Assembly (NCBI GenBank): GCA_019137255.1
Contig: WPDH01000049.1
Location: 271,143-335,142, forward strand
Reading direction: 5' to 3'
DNA: 64,000 nt
Origin: Corinectria fuckeliana
Lineage: Eukaryota > Ascomycota > Sordariomycetes > Hypocreales > Nectriaceae
Of the stretch, positions 45,124-55,300 are shown in pieces (position 1 is the first letter of the stretch; each line of letters begins with the position of its first letter). The notes beneath the pieces were generated by a model. The model saw only the letters and a list, made by a program, of their open reading frames with translations. It ran no database searches and was not told the origin of the DNA. Made by a program: the position numbers and the translations under genes.

Positions 45124-48100
45124 CTAGTCTGCGAATCCAAACACCTCGCTGAGGGCCAGAGCGTTGGTGCGCACGCCCGTGAGCGTGACGAAGATGGCCA
45201 CGAGGTCGAGGACGAGAAGCACCACGCCCGCGAGCATGAAGCGCGGGTTGAAGACGCGGTACAGCATGAGGTGGCGACGCAGCCAGCCGGCCCAGCTCAT
45301 GGTAGCCAGGGCCTCGACGGCAAAGTAAGCGATGAAGACGCCGAAGCCTCGCGCTACCGCCTCCAGCACGCCCCTCTGCTTGGGGCCAGTCTTCCACATG
45401 GCAAGGAGGGGCACCGAGGTCGCCGCGAGGATCTGGCCGGCAAAGGTGTTGAGAGCAACGACGAGGGGCGTCCACGGATAGCGGATGGTGAAGAGCGGGA
45501 TGAATGCGCTGTCCCACTGGATGCTCGCCAGCGTCGCCTGGTGACCCGTCTTGAAATAGTAAAAGTTGCCCAGCATGGCAAGCATGATAGGGCCAATCGG
45601 ATCTGTCTTGAGATCGTTGAGGTCCAGGATCTCTGCCAGCGAAAGGATCTGCCACATCATGATGGCTAGCGATCCGGCGCCCATGGGCTTGGAGAGGAGG
45701 AGGCACGCCAAGAGAATATTGAGGGGCAGCAACAGATATCGCGCGCCGATGGCGTTGGCGTAACCCAGAATGGTCACAGTAGGCCGGCCTGAGGTGGAGG
45801 CCGACGACAGGATGGACACGCAAGGGGGGGCCCAGATGAAAGCAGTAGTTCCAGCAACAAAGGCCAAGGCGAGTACCATCTGAGCCACGTATATTCCCAC
45901 AGTCTTGAGTGTGCCTTCGGGGAGGCTTCCTGCGAGCCAGTCGCCGTTGTCAGCAGCATCGATGGCCCAGTACACCGCCGCCAAGAAGAGGCCACCCCGG
46001 AAGATGTAGCCGATCCACGTAGGCGCAAGACCCTCCCACGATCTCGTCGGCGTGAGGAATGACTTGATGATGGCTGGGAGCACGAGGAACACGACAACGG
46101 GGATGGCGAGTTGCCACGTGGCTGATGTCGACGACGTGGCAGATGCGTAGTAGGTAGAGGTGCAGTATGGCATCTGCTCCTCGCGGCAGAGCTTCGAGTA
46201 CGATGCCAGGCGTCCGAGAAGCACAAACGCGATGGAGTGGTATACACCCATAGTGCGGCCCACCTTGGACTCGATGTGGAAAGACGCAATAGCACTGGCA
46301 ATGCCAAACGTGGTGATGAAGAAGAGCAGGATGGAGTCTTCCCAGATGGTGAACGAGTTAGACGCAAACCCGATCGACTGGCTGACGGTGAAGACGACGG
46401 CCAGCCAGCCCCAGAAGGATGTCGGCAAGATGTTGAGGATACCCTTCCCCGCCTCATGGAGCGACGATCCCACGCCGACCATGAGCAAGACTACGACCAG
46501 GGCGGCGAGGCCGTCCATCGGCTGCTGGCGATACACGGCGACGCCAATGAGAACGGCCAGAGTAAAGAGCAGCTTTGGGTCCCACATCCCCTTGAGCAGG
46601 TTCTTATGGAAGATCTGGTCCGGCTGAGATTCAATGTCACCCCGGAACGCCATAAGCTCCAGCTTCCTCTCGGCATAATCGAGCTCGGCGTCATTGGTGA
46701 CGACGAAGTCGTCGTCTTCATCGCGGGACGAGTACATCAGCAGGACAACGACCCCGAGACCGAAGACTACGATGCCCATAACCATACGGGGAATATCAAA
46801 ACGAGCCCAGAGGCTCTTGCAAACCAGCAGGGTCTCGTCCTGGAAATGCGTGAACGCCGTGTAGATGGCACGGTCATCCTTGGTCAACGACGTGGCCTCG
46901 GACCACAAGGCGGCGGGCGAGCCCTCCTCAAAGTCCTGGACGATGCCACGGGCCTTGTTGTAGGAGGCCCGATATCTCTCGATGCCAGCAGAAGCCACTC
47001 GCGAGACGGCCGCAAGATTGCGCCAGTCGTTCCCCTTCGTACCAGCAAATGCCTCTTCAATGGGACCTCCCAAGTTGTTGTAAGGGATAGGAATACCCAG
47101 AAGCAGCGCCAGTGTCGGCACCAGATCGATTTGGTTAACTGGACGGATCTTGGCGTTCGCGGGAGGTGTCGAGAACACGGGCGAGGTTCTGCCAAAGAAG
47201 GGCTTCTTCGTGTACATCCAGAGAGCAGCCTCGACCTCGTCATCACTCTCACCACCGTGGTCGCCCTTGCTATCCATGCCGTGGTCTCCCATGACGACTA
47301 GAAGCGTGTCGTCGTCGATGCTGTCAACCAGGTTTCGCACGAACCCGTCCATCTGCTGAAGCTTGGTAGCCATTGCGGGATGGTCCGGTCCATATCGGTG
47401 CCCGGCGTGGTCAACGCCAAGGCAGTGCCCAATAAGCAGATCCCATTCTCCCTTGCGCTCCGGCTTCAACAGAGGGAAGATGTTGTCAATGACACCGTTG
47501 TCAACCGTGTGTAGATCATAAACGTTGAAGCTGTCGTAGGCCTTGCTGATATTCGCCTCGAAGTATCCAGGGAAGAGGGACATCCATGTATCGTCGCCGA
47601 GGTGGGCAATCTTCTTCCCAAAGCCCTTCAACTGCATCAAGAGGTTGTCCTCCTCAATGGCGGTGCCCGCAAAATTGCTGCCCGCATCGATAAAGGTCGG
47701 CAGGGTGCCGGTGGTCAGACCCTTGAGCCGCTGCAGCGTCGTCGTCGGGGGGTCCGCGATGAAGGGTCGGAGGAACGCGTTATTGGGCGACTTGGCTGCC
47801 GTCTCGTACATGAACGGGAAGGCGTTGTGGAAGATTTGCGCCGTCTCGGGGCTCTCGGGGACCGTGAAATCGTACCGGAGCGCGTCGATCAGGACAACGA
47901 CGGCGCGATCGAACGACTTGGGATGCCAACAGCCGCCATCCACGTTCAACAGGCCCTTGGTATTCTCGATCGGGGGCTGCGTGCAGTTGGACTTCTCATC
48001 GAGCACCAGGCGGGTAAGGAGGAAGCCGCTGGTGAAGAGCCATATACCGACAACATGGACGACGAACAGCCAGCTCCAGAAGAAGACAGTCCACCGCCAG

Positions 48101-48345
48101 CGCTTCTGGTAGAGGGTCTGGCGCTTCTTATCAAGCTTCTCGCGGTGTTGCTCCAGCACATCGACGTTCTCTACGGCGGGAGGCAGGCCTGTCGTCGCGG
48201 GGACAGCCTTCGCAGCAGCGGCCTTCCGGGCGTCCTGGGCGCGCTTGGCCGTGGCCCATTGCTCGGCGATGGCCTGGTACTCAGAGGGCGGAGTCTGAGC
48301 CTTGGGCTTCGGCTTCGGCTTCGGCTTGGGGCTTCGCGGAGCCAT
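45124..48345 (-). CDS. GPI13: GPI ethanolamine phosphate transferase 3 (PIG-O)
   Basis: One exon of 1073 residues. After a PKPKPKPKPK-type N-terminus comes a membrane helix (VFFWSWLFVVHVVGIWLF). The lumenal alkaline-phosphatase-like domain follows, with metal-site motifs VVVLIDALRYDF, LIGHCLGVDHAGHRYGP and VVMGDHGMDSKGDHGGES. The remainder is a long run of membrane helices. The order and size match yeast Gpi13, which adds ethanolamine phosphate to the third mannose of the GPI core in the ER; this group later links the anchor to protein. Family members GPI7 and MCD4 share the motifs, but the RYDF-HAGHRYGP form and length favour GPI13. The substrate wall proteins include the type encoded at 29488. 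The start at 48345 is the first in-frame ATG after a stop. Confidence 0.92.
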   Translation of the reverse strand: MAPRSPKPKPKPKPKAQTPPSEYQAIAEQWATAKRAQDARKAAAAKAVPATTGLPPAVENVDVLEQHREKLDKKRQTLYQKRWRWTVFFWSWLFVVHVVGIWLFTSGFLLTRLVLDEKSNCTQPPIENTKGLLNVDGGCWHPKSFDRAVVVLIDALRYDFTVPESPETAQIFHNAFPFMYETAAKSPNNAFLRPFIADPPTTTLQRLKGLTTGTLPTFIDAGSNFAGTAIEEDNLLMQLKGFGKKIAHLGDDTWMSLFPGYFEANISKAYDSFNVYDLHTVDNGVIDNIFPLLKPERKGEWDLLIGHCLGVDHAGHRYGPDHPAMATKLQQMDGFVRNLVDSIDDDTLLVVMGDHGMDSKGDHGGESDDEVEAALWMYTKKPFFGRTSPVFSTPPANAKIRPVNQIDLVPTLALLLGIPIPYNNLGGPIEEAFAGTKGNDWRNLAAVSRVASAGIERYRASYNKARGIVQDFEEGSPAALWSEATSLTKDDRAIYTAFTHFQDETLLVCKSLWARFDIPRMVMGIVVFGLGVVVLLMYSSRDEDDDFVVTNDAELDYAERKLELMAFRGDIESQPDQIFHKNLLKGMWDPKLLFTLAVLIGVAVYRQQPMDGLAALVVVLLMVGVGSSLHEAGKGILNILPTSFWGWLAVVFTVSQSIGFASNSFTIWEDSILLFFITTFGIASAIASFHIESKVGRTMGVYHSIAFVLLGRLASYSKLCREEQMPYCTSTYYASATSSTSATWQLAIPVVVFLVLPAIIKSFLTPTRSWEGLAPTWIGYIFRGGLFLAAVYWAIDAADNGDWLAGSLPEGTLKTVGIYVAQMVLALAFVAGTTAFIWAPPCVSILSSASTSGRPTVTILGYANAIGARYLLLPLNILLACLLLSKPMGAGSLAIMMWQILSLAEILDLNDLKTDPIGPIMLAMLGNFYYFKTGHQATLASIQWDSAFIPLFTIRYPWTPLVVALNTFAGQILAATSVPLLAMWKTGPKQRGVLEAVARGFGVFIAYFAVEALATMSWAGWLRRHLMLYRVFNPRFMLAGVVLLVLDLVAIFVTLTGVRTNALALSEVFGFAD

Positions 48346-49140
48346 CGTTCAGCGGCGTATCGGGGTCGCAGTCACAGGTTCAGTCGCAAACCGGGCCATT
48401 GACTGCGCGCGGGGCGTGGTAGACGAGGACGTAGATGCGGTGCTGGACGTGGCCTTTCAGCGCATCCGACGAGGTGAGTGAGGCTATAGGTAGGCTAGGT
48501 AGTCTAGGCCTACGGATGAACTGGGTTGAGTTTGTGTGGTGGAGCTGTGGCGTCGAAGGTCAGTCCTGGCATAAGCTACTGAATTAGGAGACAATGCGTA
48601 CATGGTAGTTGCATGGGTGGAGCCAGGAGCTCCAGAGTCCAATCGGACGAGACATGATGTCAGAAAGCACGAACTTCCACTTCATAATTAGTATTTAGTC
48701 CACAGACCGCCTTGAACACTTACTTTTATCGTCTTCACGACTTTACATCACACCGTACTGCGCAACGGCAGAGTAAATCAACAAAGTTCAAGATTATTCA
48801 ATTCCAAGCCCATTTCAAGATGCAAACCCCTTTCCTTGGTCCTTTGCCCGCCTTTTCTACTTTCCTGGAATTACAGATTCATTCGCCAACATGTCGTCTC
48901 AGTGTTCGTTCATGTCTAAACATTGAAAATCGAAATTGATCGCGGAACGCACCCAAAAATGCCGCCAATTTGTATCCGAAACGCCGCACAGTAGCAATAC
49001 ACCGTCTCCAGTTTGCCTCAGCCCTCAAGGGATCGCCAATGGCGAGAAGAAAAATAACCACCACGCAACTGTTGCAGGGTAGCTTAGACCCTGTCTAACT
49101 AACTCAGTCCACCATGGCAGAACATTGCAAGCGAGATTCC
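48346..49140. promoter_or_regulatory. Upstream region of GPI13
   Basis: A 795-base region between the GPI13 start and the 3' end of the b561 gene, both on the minus strand. It includes TAGGTA and CTAGG words near 48488-48515. No TATA box or gene was found. Confidence 0.4.
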
Positions 49141-51844
49141 CTAGTCAAACATGTCTGTGCCGGTTTGTTTACTCGTCTCGCTGGCTCTTCGTCGTTCTTG
49201 TCGCCGCCGTCTCCGATTGTCCGCAGCCGCAATAGAGCCGGCCGGCGTAGGCTTGTCGGGTCCAGGTGGTGATGGAGTCATGGCGCTCCAAGTCCCGTTC
49301 CCATGGCTTTCGCCCATACTACCAAGGCTCGAAACCGTTTGGCCAGCCAACGGAGTAGCAGGAGGGGGCGCAGTAGACCCGGATGGCCCTCCCTGTGGCT
49401 GTTGACCAGAGTAGTAGGCCGAGTCCTTGCCTCGTCTATTCTTCGCAAAGGTTGGGTTTGGCGGGGATAAAGGTGTTTCTTCTTCCACTCTTCGTTCAGC
49501 GGCTGACTCGGCTCTCCTCTGACTCGAGTCTCGTCGGTATCGTCGACGGCCGTAGCTGGGCGACTCCAATTCGGAAATGCTGCCCTCAGCGTCTCCTCTC
49601 CGGCCGCGTGCCTTCAAGGCTTCTTCCTCGGTGAGCCTGCGAAGCGTCACGTTTCTCTCCCGATCATCATGCACCTTTAATTTGACACTTAGACTCGCGG
49701 GTGAAGCATACCGCACCCTGTCCTCCGCGTGAGGTAGATCACTCTCGGTGGCCAAGAGCCCTCCCATTGCCGGGGCTCGTCCCTGACGAGATCGTTGAGG
49801 ACGGGGGCCTGGCGATATACCAGAGGCTTCTGATCCAGCGCCACCACCACCAACTGCTAGAATCCCTTGAGGGTCAGCAGGCATCAAAGGCATTGACACA
49901 TGCTCGCTGTCCTGCCTGGACCTGGACTCGCGACCACTTTGAACTGGAGGTATCGTGCTTGGTGAGATGGTGCTTGGTGCCAAAGTGCTCAGTGGTAAGG
50001 TACTTGGCGGGAGAGTACTCGGGGGGAGGGTGCTGAGATCTGTGTGAGCACCATAAGGCCCCCGACGTGGTGGGGTGTCGAAGGACGATTCAGTCATCTC
50101 GGAAGACAGGACCGTGCTACGGTTGTAGCCTGTCGGGCGTCGCTGGGCAATAGGCCGGCGAGATGATGGTTGTCTGGTTGGCGACGGGTGTCCATCTCCG
50201 GTGAACCTCGAGACGGATGTCCCAGACCTCATGTCTTCTTCGTCTCTAGCTCGCCGCTGCTCTTCCTTTTGCGCTCTTCGATCTGCCAATTTCTTCGCAA
50301 ACCAGCCGAAGCCAAGACCGCCTAGGAAACCCTTCGCAATGCCGCCACCGGCACGCTCTTCGGGCTCTCTGCGAGACGGGCTCTGGTAAGACACGTAGTC
50401 AGATTCGTCGAAGCTGTTCCTTGAAAAGCGATGGGGACGCGTCGCACGTCGTGGTGTGGTTGGCGGTTGAGAACTCAATCTTGAGTCCATATCGCTCCTC
50501 GTTAATAGAGTCGTAGCGGCCGGATTTCTTGTAGGGGGGTTGAGAGAGGTTTCGGTCAACTCTGTTGGGTCTTGTCTGGTTGTTCGAGTCACATCACTGG
50601 TGAAATCGGTCATTGTCGGAGCACCACGATTTGATCGATGTCGTCGTGGTGTTTCCGTAGAGACGGCAGAGTATTCTTCGTCCATGTCTCGTTCTCGCTT
50701 GTTCATCAAGCCAGAGACCAGTTTCCCAGCGCCGATTGCTGCTGCTGCACCACCCAGGACCTTCATGAATCCACCGCCGCCGCGCTTCTTAGGTGTCGGA
50801 GGCTCGGAATACTTGTCGGTCAAGTAGCTGGCGGACCCGCGCCTCGAGGCCATGACTTCTGGGGCACGGCTGCGGTCAAGAGAGGGTGTTCGGCTTCGGC
50901 TCCGGCTCCGGCTTCGACTGCGGTCCCTATTCTTCTTGCGTCCCCGGGCCAAGGCCCACAAACCAGCGCCGGCAGCCAGAGGCCCTAACCACTTGGTCTT
51001 GCCGCTAGGCTCCTCAGTCCGGTGGTCCGATGCGAAATACTCGGATTCGGTGACTCTGGTACGGGTTGTCTCAGTCCGCCCTGACTGTGCACCACTGATG
51101 TAGAACTCGCGGCGGCTTTCCGACCGGTAGCTCAGGATGAAGTAGACGACGAGCAGGAAGCTCATCCAGAGAGCGTAAAGGACAAAGAGGTACTTGGGAG
51201 AGCCGTAGAGGGTGAGCCCAAGAGGGACCTGGGCAATGCCCAACAGGGCAATGGCTCTACCACACCATTGGTGGATCATGATGCGTAGTGACCGGGACTT
51301 GGTAATATGTCGGACCAATCGACCTCCGATAAGCTGAAGGAAAAACATCGCAAAGATAGCAACGCCGATTCCGTGGTGCGGATTGGTCAGGCTCCTCTCG
51401 GGCCCGACGGCGAAATAGCCCAAGAGAAATACAGCCAGCAGCATCATGCCGGCAAAGATGTTTATTTGCGCGTGGTATTTGATGGCGAAACCCGGACGAT
51501 GCGAGTAGAACCTGGCCGTCATGACGGAAAAAGGAATGAGGAATAGGAATATCATCACGCCCATTATGGCATGGGCCCGAACCAGCGAGTGGTACTGCGT
51601 GAGCGTCGAGAATCTGTTGCCCATGCCTGTCCCATACTGTTAGCACTTCATGTTTCTAGGGAGGTGCAGGTTGCCGAGGAGGAAGCCCACCATTGTATCG
51701 CATAGTTTCAAAGTTGAGACCCTCCAGGTTGGGCAGCAGAAACGTATTCTTGGAGAAATCCCATGTTCCATCGCCAACTACCATGGTCTCCGAATCATAA
51801 CTCACCGCACCGGGCGCGGAAAGTTCAGCTGAGGCCGGCGCCAT
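49141..51844 (-). CDS. Cytochrome b561 membrane protein with very long disordered tail
   Basis: Two exons (51844-51691 and 51626-49141) give 879 residues. After a short polar N-terminus, residues 53-220 form a cytochrome b561/ferric-reductase type helical bundle: YHSLVRAHAIMGVMIFLF, KYHAQINIFAGMMLLAVF, NPHHGIGVAIFAMFFLQL, MIHQWCGRAIALLGIAQ and LFVLYALWMSFLLVVYFIL. The histidines in these helices fit the two haem pairs of the family. There is no DOMON domain ahead of it. The remaining ~640 residues are polar and repetitive: SRSRSRSRSR, tandem STLPPSTLPPSTL, Arg/Glu-rich and Pro-rich parts. Such an arm is far longer than the b561 core and suggests a scaffolding or regulated cytosolic region. 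The single intron needs the AG at 51628-51627. Transmembrane electron transfer is inferred from the fold. Confidence 0.85.
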
Positions 51845-52101
51845 GACGGCGACGACGGGACGGGGTGTGGTGTTTCAGTCAGTCCCCGCGCAGGATTGCA
51901 GATATCTGGAGAACCACGAGGCCAAGGGAGGAATTCGGGTGGGTGTGTGTTCGTTTGGAAATGGAGGACCCGGAATGCTGTGACGTGTGTTGCGATGGGA
52001 AGACGGTAAGGCGTCGAAGCTGTGGGAGGTATGGGATGATGTCTTAGGCTATCCACCGTAACGGACGCATCTTGATTCGAGCACGTTTCGCAGCTGGGAT
52101 G

Positions 52102-52125
52102 GACGACGACGACGACGACGACGAC
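52102..52125. repeat. (GAC)8 microsatellite
   Basis: Eight tandem GAC trinucleotides in the upstream region of the b561 gene. It is a simple repeat; function unknown. Confidence 0.85.
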
Positions 52126-52404
52126 GAGTTTGCCTGTATTACTCGGAGATGTTGAGCACCGAGTGTGTCTGCTGGGGCCCAATACCAAAGGGTCGGGTTC
52201 ACGAGTGGACGGGGGAGGAGCCCTTCGGCTCCAATGCTGATTGTCTGGTTGCGGGGTGACGAGCAGGACCCTTGTCAGACAACGCATGCTGTGGCACCGG
52301 TATGGTGTGGCTGGTGGATGGAACTTTAGTGTATTATCCACTTTTGGCAGCTACTAATGATAGCAAGTGTGGCTAGGCATTTTATACTTTATGCCTGAGT
52401 GGGG

Positions 52405-52459
52405 CACGTGAGGGTCTCTGGCTGCTTATCTCTGAGCCGGTTATCCCTATCTTCACGTG
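52405..52459. promoter_or_regulatory. Pair of CACGTG E-boxes
   Basis: CACGTG at 52405-52410 (GGGGCACGTGAGGG) and 52454-52459 (CTTCACGTGATG). These are sites for bHLH factors of Cbf1/SREBP/Pho4 type in fungi. They lie about 435-490 bases from the b561 start and about 1 kb from the glucanase start. Confidence 0.4.
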
Positions 52460-52909
52460 ATGCTCAGCCTCCCAACTACGCCCTATTTCGTTCTAATCTA
52501 ACTGCCAAAGCCAAGTCAGCCCGTCCATATATAGATGAAACACACTGCGGATAGCACCCATTCAACCATTTCATTTATGCCCATTAAGCGGACCAAAAAT
52601 GCCAAGCGTCTGCCCTGCGAGGCAGCTTCCACACGCATCTCGGCACGTCCCGGCATCACGATCCTCCGCATCATAGTACTCCGAGATGTCGCCGCTGCTA
52701 GGTCGCCTTAGGAATGTCGAGGATGCACGGAAAGGAAACAGTCCAGCGATCGGCTGACCCTTAGCGGTCAGTTCACTTACTGTACCTCCGACACCACAAC
52801 TACCTACCCCTGCCCCTGTTCCTCCCGAGGCTGTGTCTCAAGGTCATGATATGCAACCCTGCCCTACGGAGGTTGATGCTTGCGGGTCTATGCCCTACAT
52901 AGTATGTCC

Positions 52910-52937
52910 TATGTTCTATGCTCTATGCTCTATGCTC
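52910..52937. repeat. Four-copy heptamer tandem repeat CTATGYT
   Basis: CTATGTT followed by three CTATGCT units, directly adjacent, in a non-coding region. Simple repeat. Confidence 0.75.
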
Positions 52938-53311
52938 AACATCAGCAATACGCATCATCACTTCTATTCGTTTCTCCCATGACGCTGATCCGCATGCGAA
53001 TACCTCTGAGAAACAACTTCCCCTAAAAACCTCAGATGGCGTGTGCTCTGAATCCTCCTGGACTAAGAGCCCCTGCGCCACTGGCCCCCACCATCGAAGG
53101 ATTCTTGGAGACTGGGATGATTGGATGATTAAATAAGATCTCCTGCATATGTGCGGTGTACATATGTGTAGGCTACACGATCTTCCCGAATCAGGCTGTT
53201 TCGGACACGCGGAAGTCGTCCTGTTTCGTCGTTTCAATTTGCATCCCACCACCACCATAAGCTAAATTAGACCAAGGACGTCACCGTGCCTCGATTTACT
53301 GTCCTGCCTTG

Positions 53312-53317
53312 TATAAA
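53312..53317 (+). promoter_or_regulatory. TATA box of the endo-1,6-glucanase gene
   Basis: TATAAA in GTATAAAGC, 142 bases before the start codon and followed by a CT-rich leader. The spacing fits a normal fungal core promoter. Confidence 0.55.
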
Positions 53318-53458
53318 GCAACCGTCCCATATTTTCCTTTGCTCAGCCTCCTCTTCAGCCCTTCCCTTTTGTCATATTTAACATTCGTTCCCTTCTCCCT
53401 ACATCACTGCTATTGCAACACTCATCGCATCGAGTACCGGCTACCCCACCTCCTTACA

Positions 53459-54911
53459 ATGTTGGCTTCTTCCCTGCTGGTTGCAATCGCAACTCTCGCC
53501 TCGTCTGCCCAGGCCTGGCTCCCCAACGATGGCACCAGCACCGTCCTCGACAAGCGAGGCTTCAGCCTCTTCTCTTCGTCGGAGCAGCAAGGCTCCGACA
53601 AGAAGAGATGGCTGCCGGCCTCGGGGAAAATCCGCGGCGTGAACCTGGGTTCCCTCTTCGTCTTTGAGCCCTGGATGTCTTCTTCGGAGTGGTCTGCCAC
53701 TGGGTGCTCGGGCGAGAACTCCGAGTTTGACTGCGTCATGAACAAGGGCCAGTCTACGGCCGATGCTAACTTTGAGGCACACCGGAAGAGATGGATCGGC
53801 GAGTCCGACTTGGATGACATGGTCAACTACAACTTGAACACCATCAGAATCACTCTGGGATACTGGCTGAAGGAATCGTTGGTTGACAGCTCCGAGCACT
53901 TCCCCAAGGTAATGGATGTCATTGCTGCTCGCCGTGCGCCTGCTAACTGAGCTCCACAGGGCGGGCTGGACTACCTGACTAGCCTTTGTGGCTGGGCCAG
54001 TGACAGGGGCTTGTACATCATTCTAGAGTATGTGTTTTGCTGTCCTTCAAGTATTCCTTAGGGGCTAATAGGTCGTAGCCTCCACGGTGCTCCCGGCGCG
54101 CAGCAACCCAAGAACGCTTTCACCGGCCAGTACGCCGACACGGCTGGCTTTTACAACGACTACAACTACGGCCGCGCCATTGAGTGGCTTGAATGGATTG
54201 TCAACATTGTCCACACGACCACCGAGTACCGGAACGTCGGCATGGTTGAGCTCGTCAACGAGCCGCTCAACTGGGACAGCGCAGTCGACAGTCTGCGCTC
54301 CTCGTACTACCCCCAGGCTTACAAGGTATGTCGTTGGTTAAGCCCTCGATGCGATTTCCTGCTCACTCTATCGAAGGCTATCCGCACCGTCGAGGACAAT
54401 CTGAGCGTCAATTCCAACGACCGCCTCCACGTCCAGATGATGAACTCCCTCTGGGGCAGCGGCAACCCCGTGGAGTACCTCGACGACACGTCCTTCACGG
54501 CCTTCGACGACCACCGCTACCTCAAGTGGGACACCAGCATCGACGTCTCCCAAGATGCGTACATCCAGGCTTCCTGCAATGACGACCGCAACTCGGACGG
54601 CCCGTCCATCGTCGGCGAGTGGAGCATCTCGGTCCCCGATGATGTGGAGGGCACCGATGCGTGGAGCCCGGCCACGCAGAAGGACTTCTACTCCAAGTGG
54701 TTTGCCGCCCAGGTTCACGCGTATGAGACGTCGACGCTCGGCTGGATCTTCTGGTCGTGGAAGACTGACTTGGGCAGCGACTACCGCTGGTCGTACAAGG
54801 GTATGTTTAACACCTCTCCGATTGAGGATCGATGTAGCTAACTGTTTTGCAGCCGCTGTCGAGGCCGGCGTCATTCCGACGGATCTGAGCTCCATTTCTA
54901 ACCCCTGCTGA
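53459..54911 (+). CDS. Secreted glucan endo-1,6-beta-glucosidase, GH5
   Basis: Five exons (53459-53908, 53960-54027, 54079-54325, 54377-54800, 54853-54911) give 415 residues. Residues 1-19 ([19 protein letters not shown]) are a signal peptide, and KR at 32-33 is a Kex2-type propeptide site. The GH5 core begins [18 protein letters not shown] and continues with [10 protein letters not shown] and [14 protein letters not shown]. The acid/base is Glu234 in [10 protein letters not shown] and the nucleophile Glu336 in IVGEWS, both present. The layout matches fungal endo-1,6-glucanase B enzymes that cleave beta-1,6-glucan of fungal walls, used in wall remodelling or in feeding on other fungi. Exo-1,3-glucanases are the nearest alternative; the FEPWM block and the ending favour the 1,6 class. 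A TATA box lies upstream. Confidence 0.92.
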
Positions 54912-55300
54912 AAAGCCAATCTGTAACATGACTGGGTGTTGTTTGCAAGGTGATGCAGCTGTGGCGGACCACTTGAGACAGGTTCGCATAGTTGAACTAC
55001 TTTTATTCACACTTGTATTATTATTCTTAGACGAAGTCTTGAAGTAACTTTCTGTGTGCTTCAGTGCTCGTGAAAAGTGAGATTTGTCGATAAATGTGAC
55101 CTAGTGTGAGGCACCAAATCTAGTGGAACAAAACCTCCCCCCGGGTGCGTTAACGATAACCCATCTATTTCCGCAATGAAACAATTCAGAGTGTCCCGTA
55201 TAATACATGACCAGCCACTGTCCTCCCACTTCAACGTACGCAAAGATCTCTAAACCAATTCATGCAACGAGTTTCCAAGCTCATAAGCTTACTGAATTCT
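54912..55300. other. Intergenic, convergent 3' ends of glucanase and ABC transporter
   Basis: A 389-base stretch with both 3' untranslated regions. No gene is visible. Confidence 0.5.

Larger units (their letters stand above)
51845..53458. promoter_or_regulatory. Divergent intergenic region, b561 / endo-1,6-glucanase
   Basis: About 1.6 kb. It contains a GAC trinucleotide tract (52102-52125), two CACGTG E-boxes 49 bases apart (52405-52410, 52454-52459), a heptamer tandem repeat (52910-52937) and the TATA box of the glucanase (53312-53317), followed by a CT-rich leader. A 179-codon minus-strand ORF overlaps the b561 start but is low-complexity and rejected. Confidence 0.5.

Noticed and set aside
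46237..47301. 354-codon plus-strand ORF inside GPI13
   Set aside because: It is antisense to conserved phosphodiesterase motifs of GPI13 and reflects GC-biased third positions of that gene.
51802..52341. 179-codon minus-strand ORF overlapping the start of the b561 gene
   Set aside because: Low-complexity (a Val run from the GAC tract, Pro/Ser-rich), overlaps the conserved b561 start in another frame, and has no recognisable domain.
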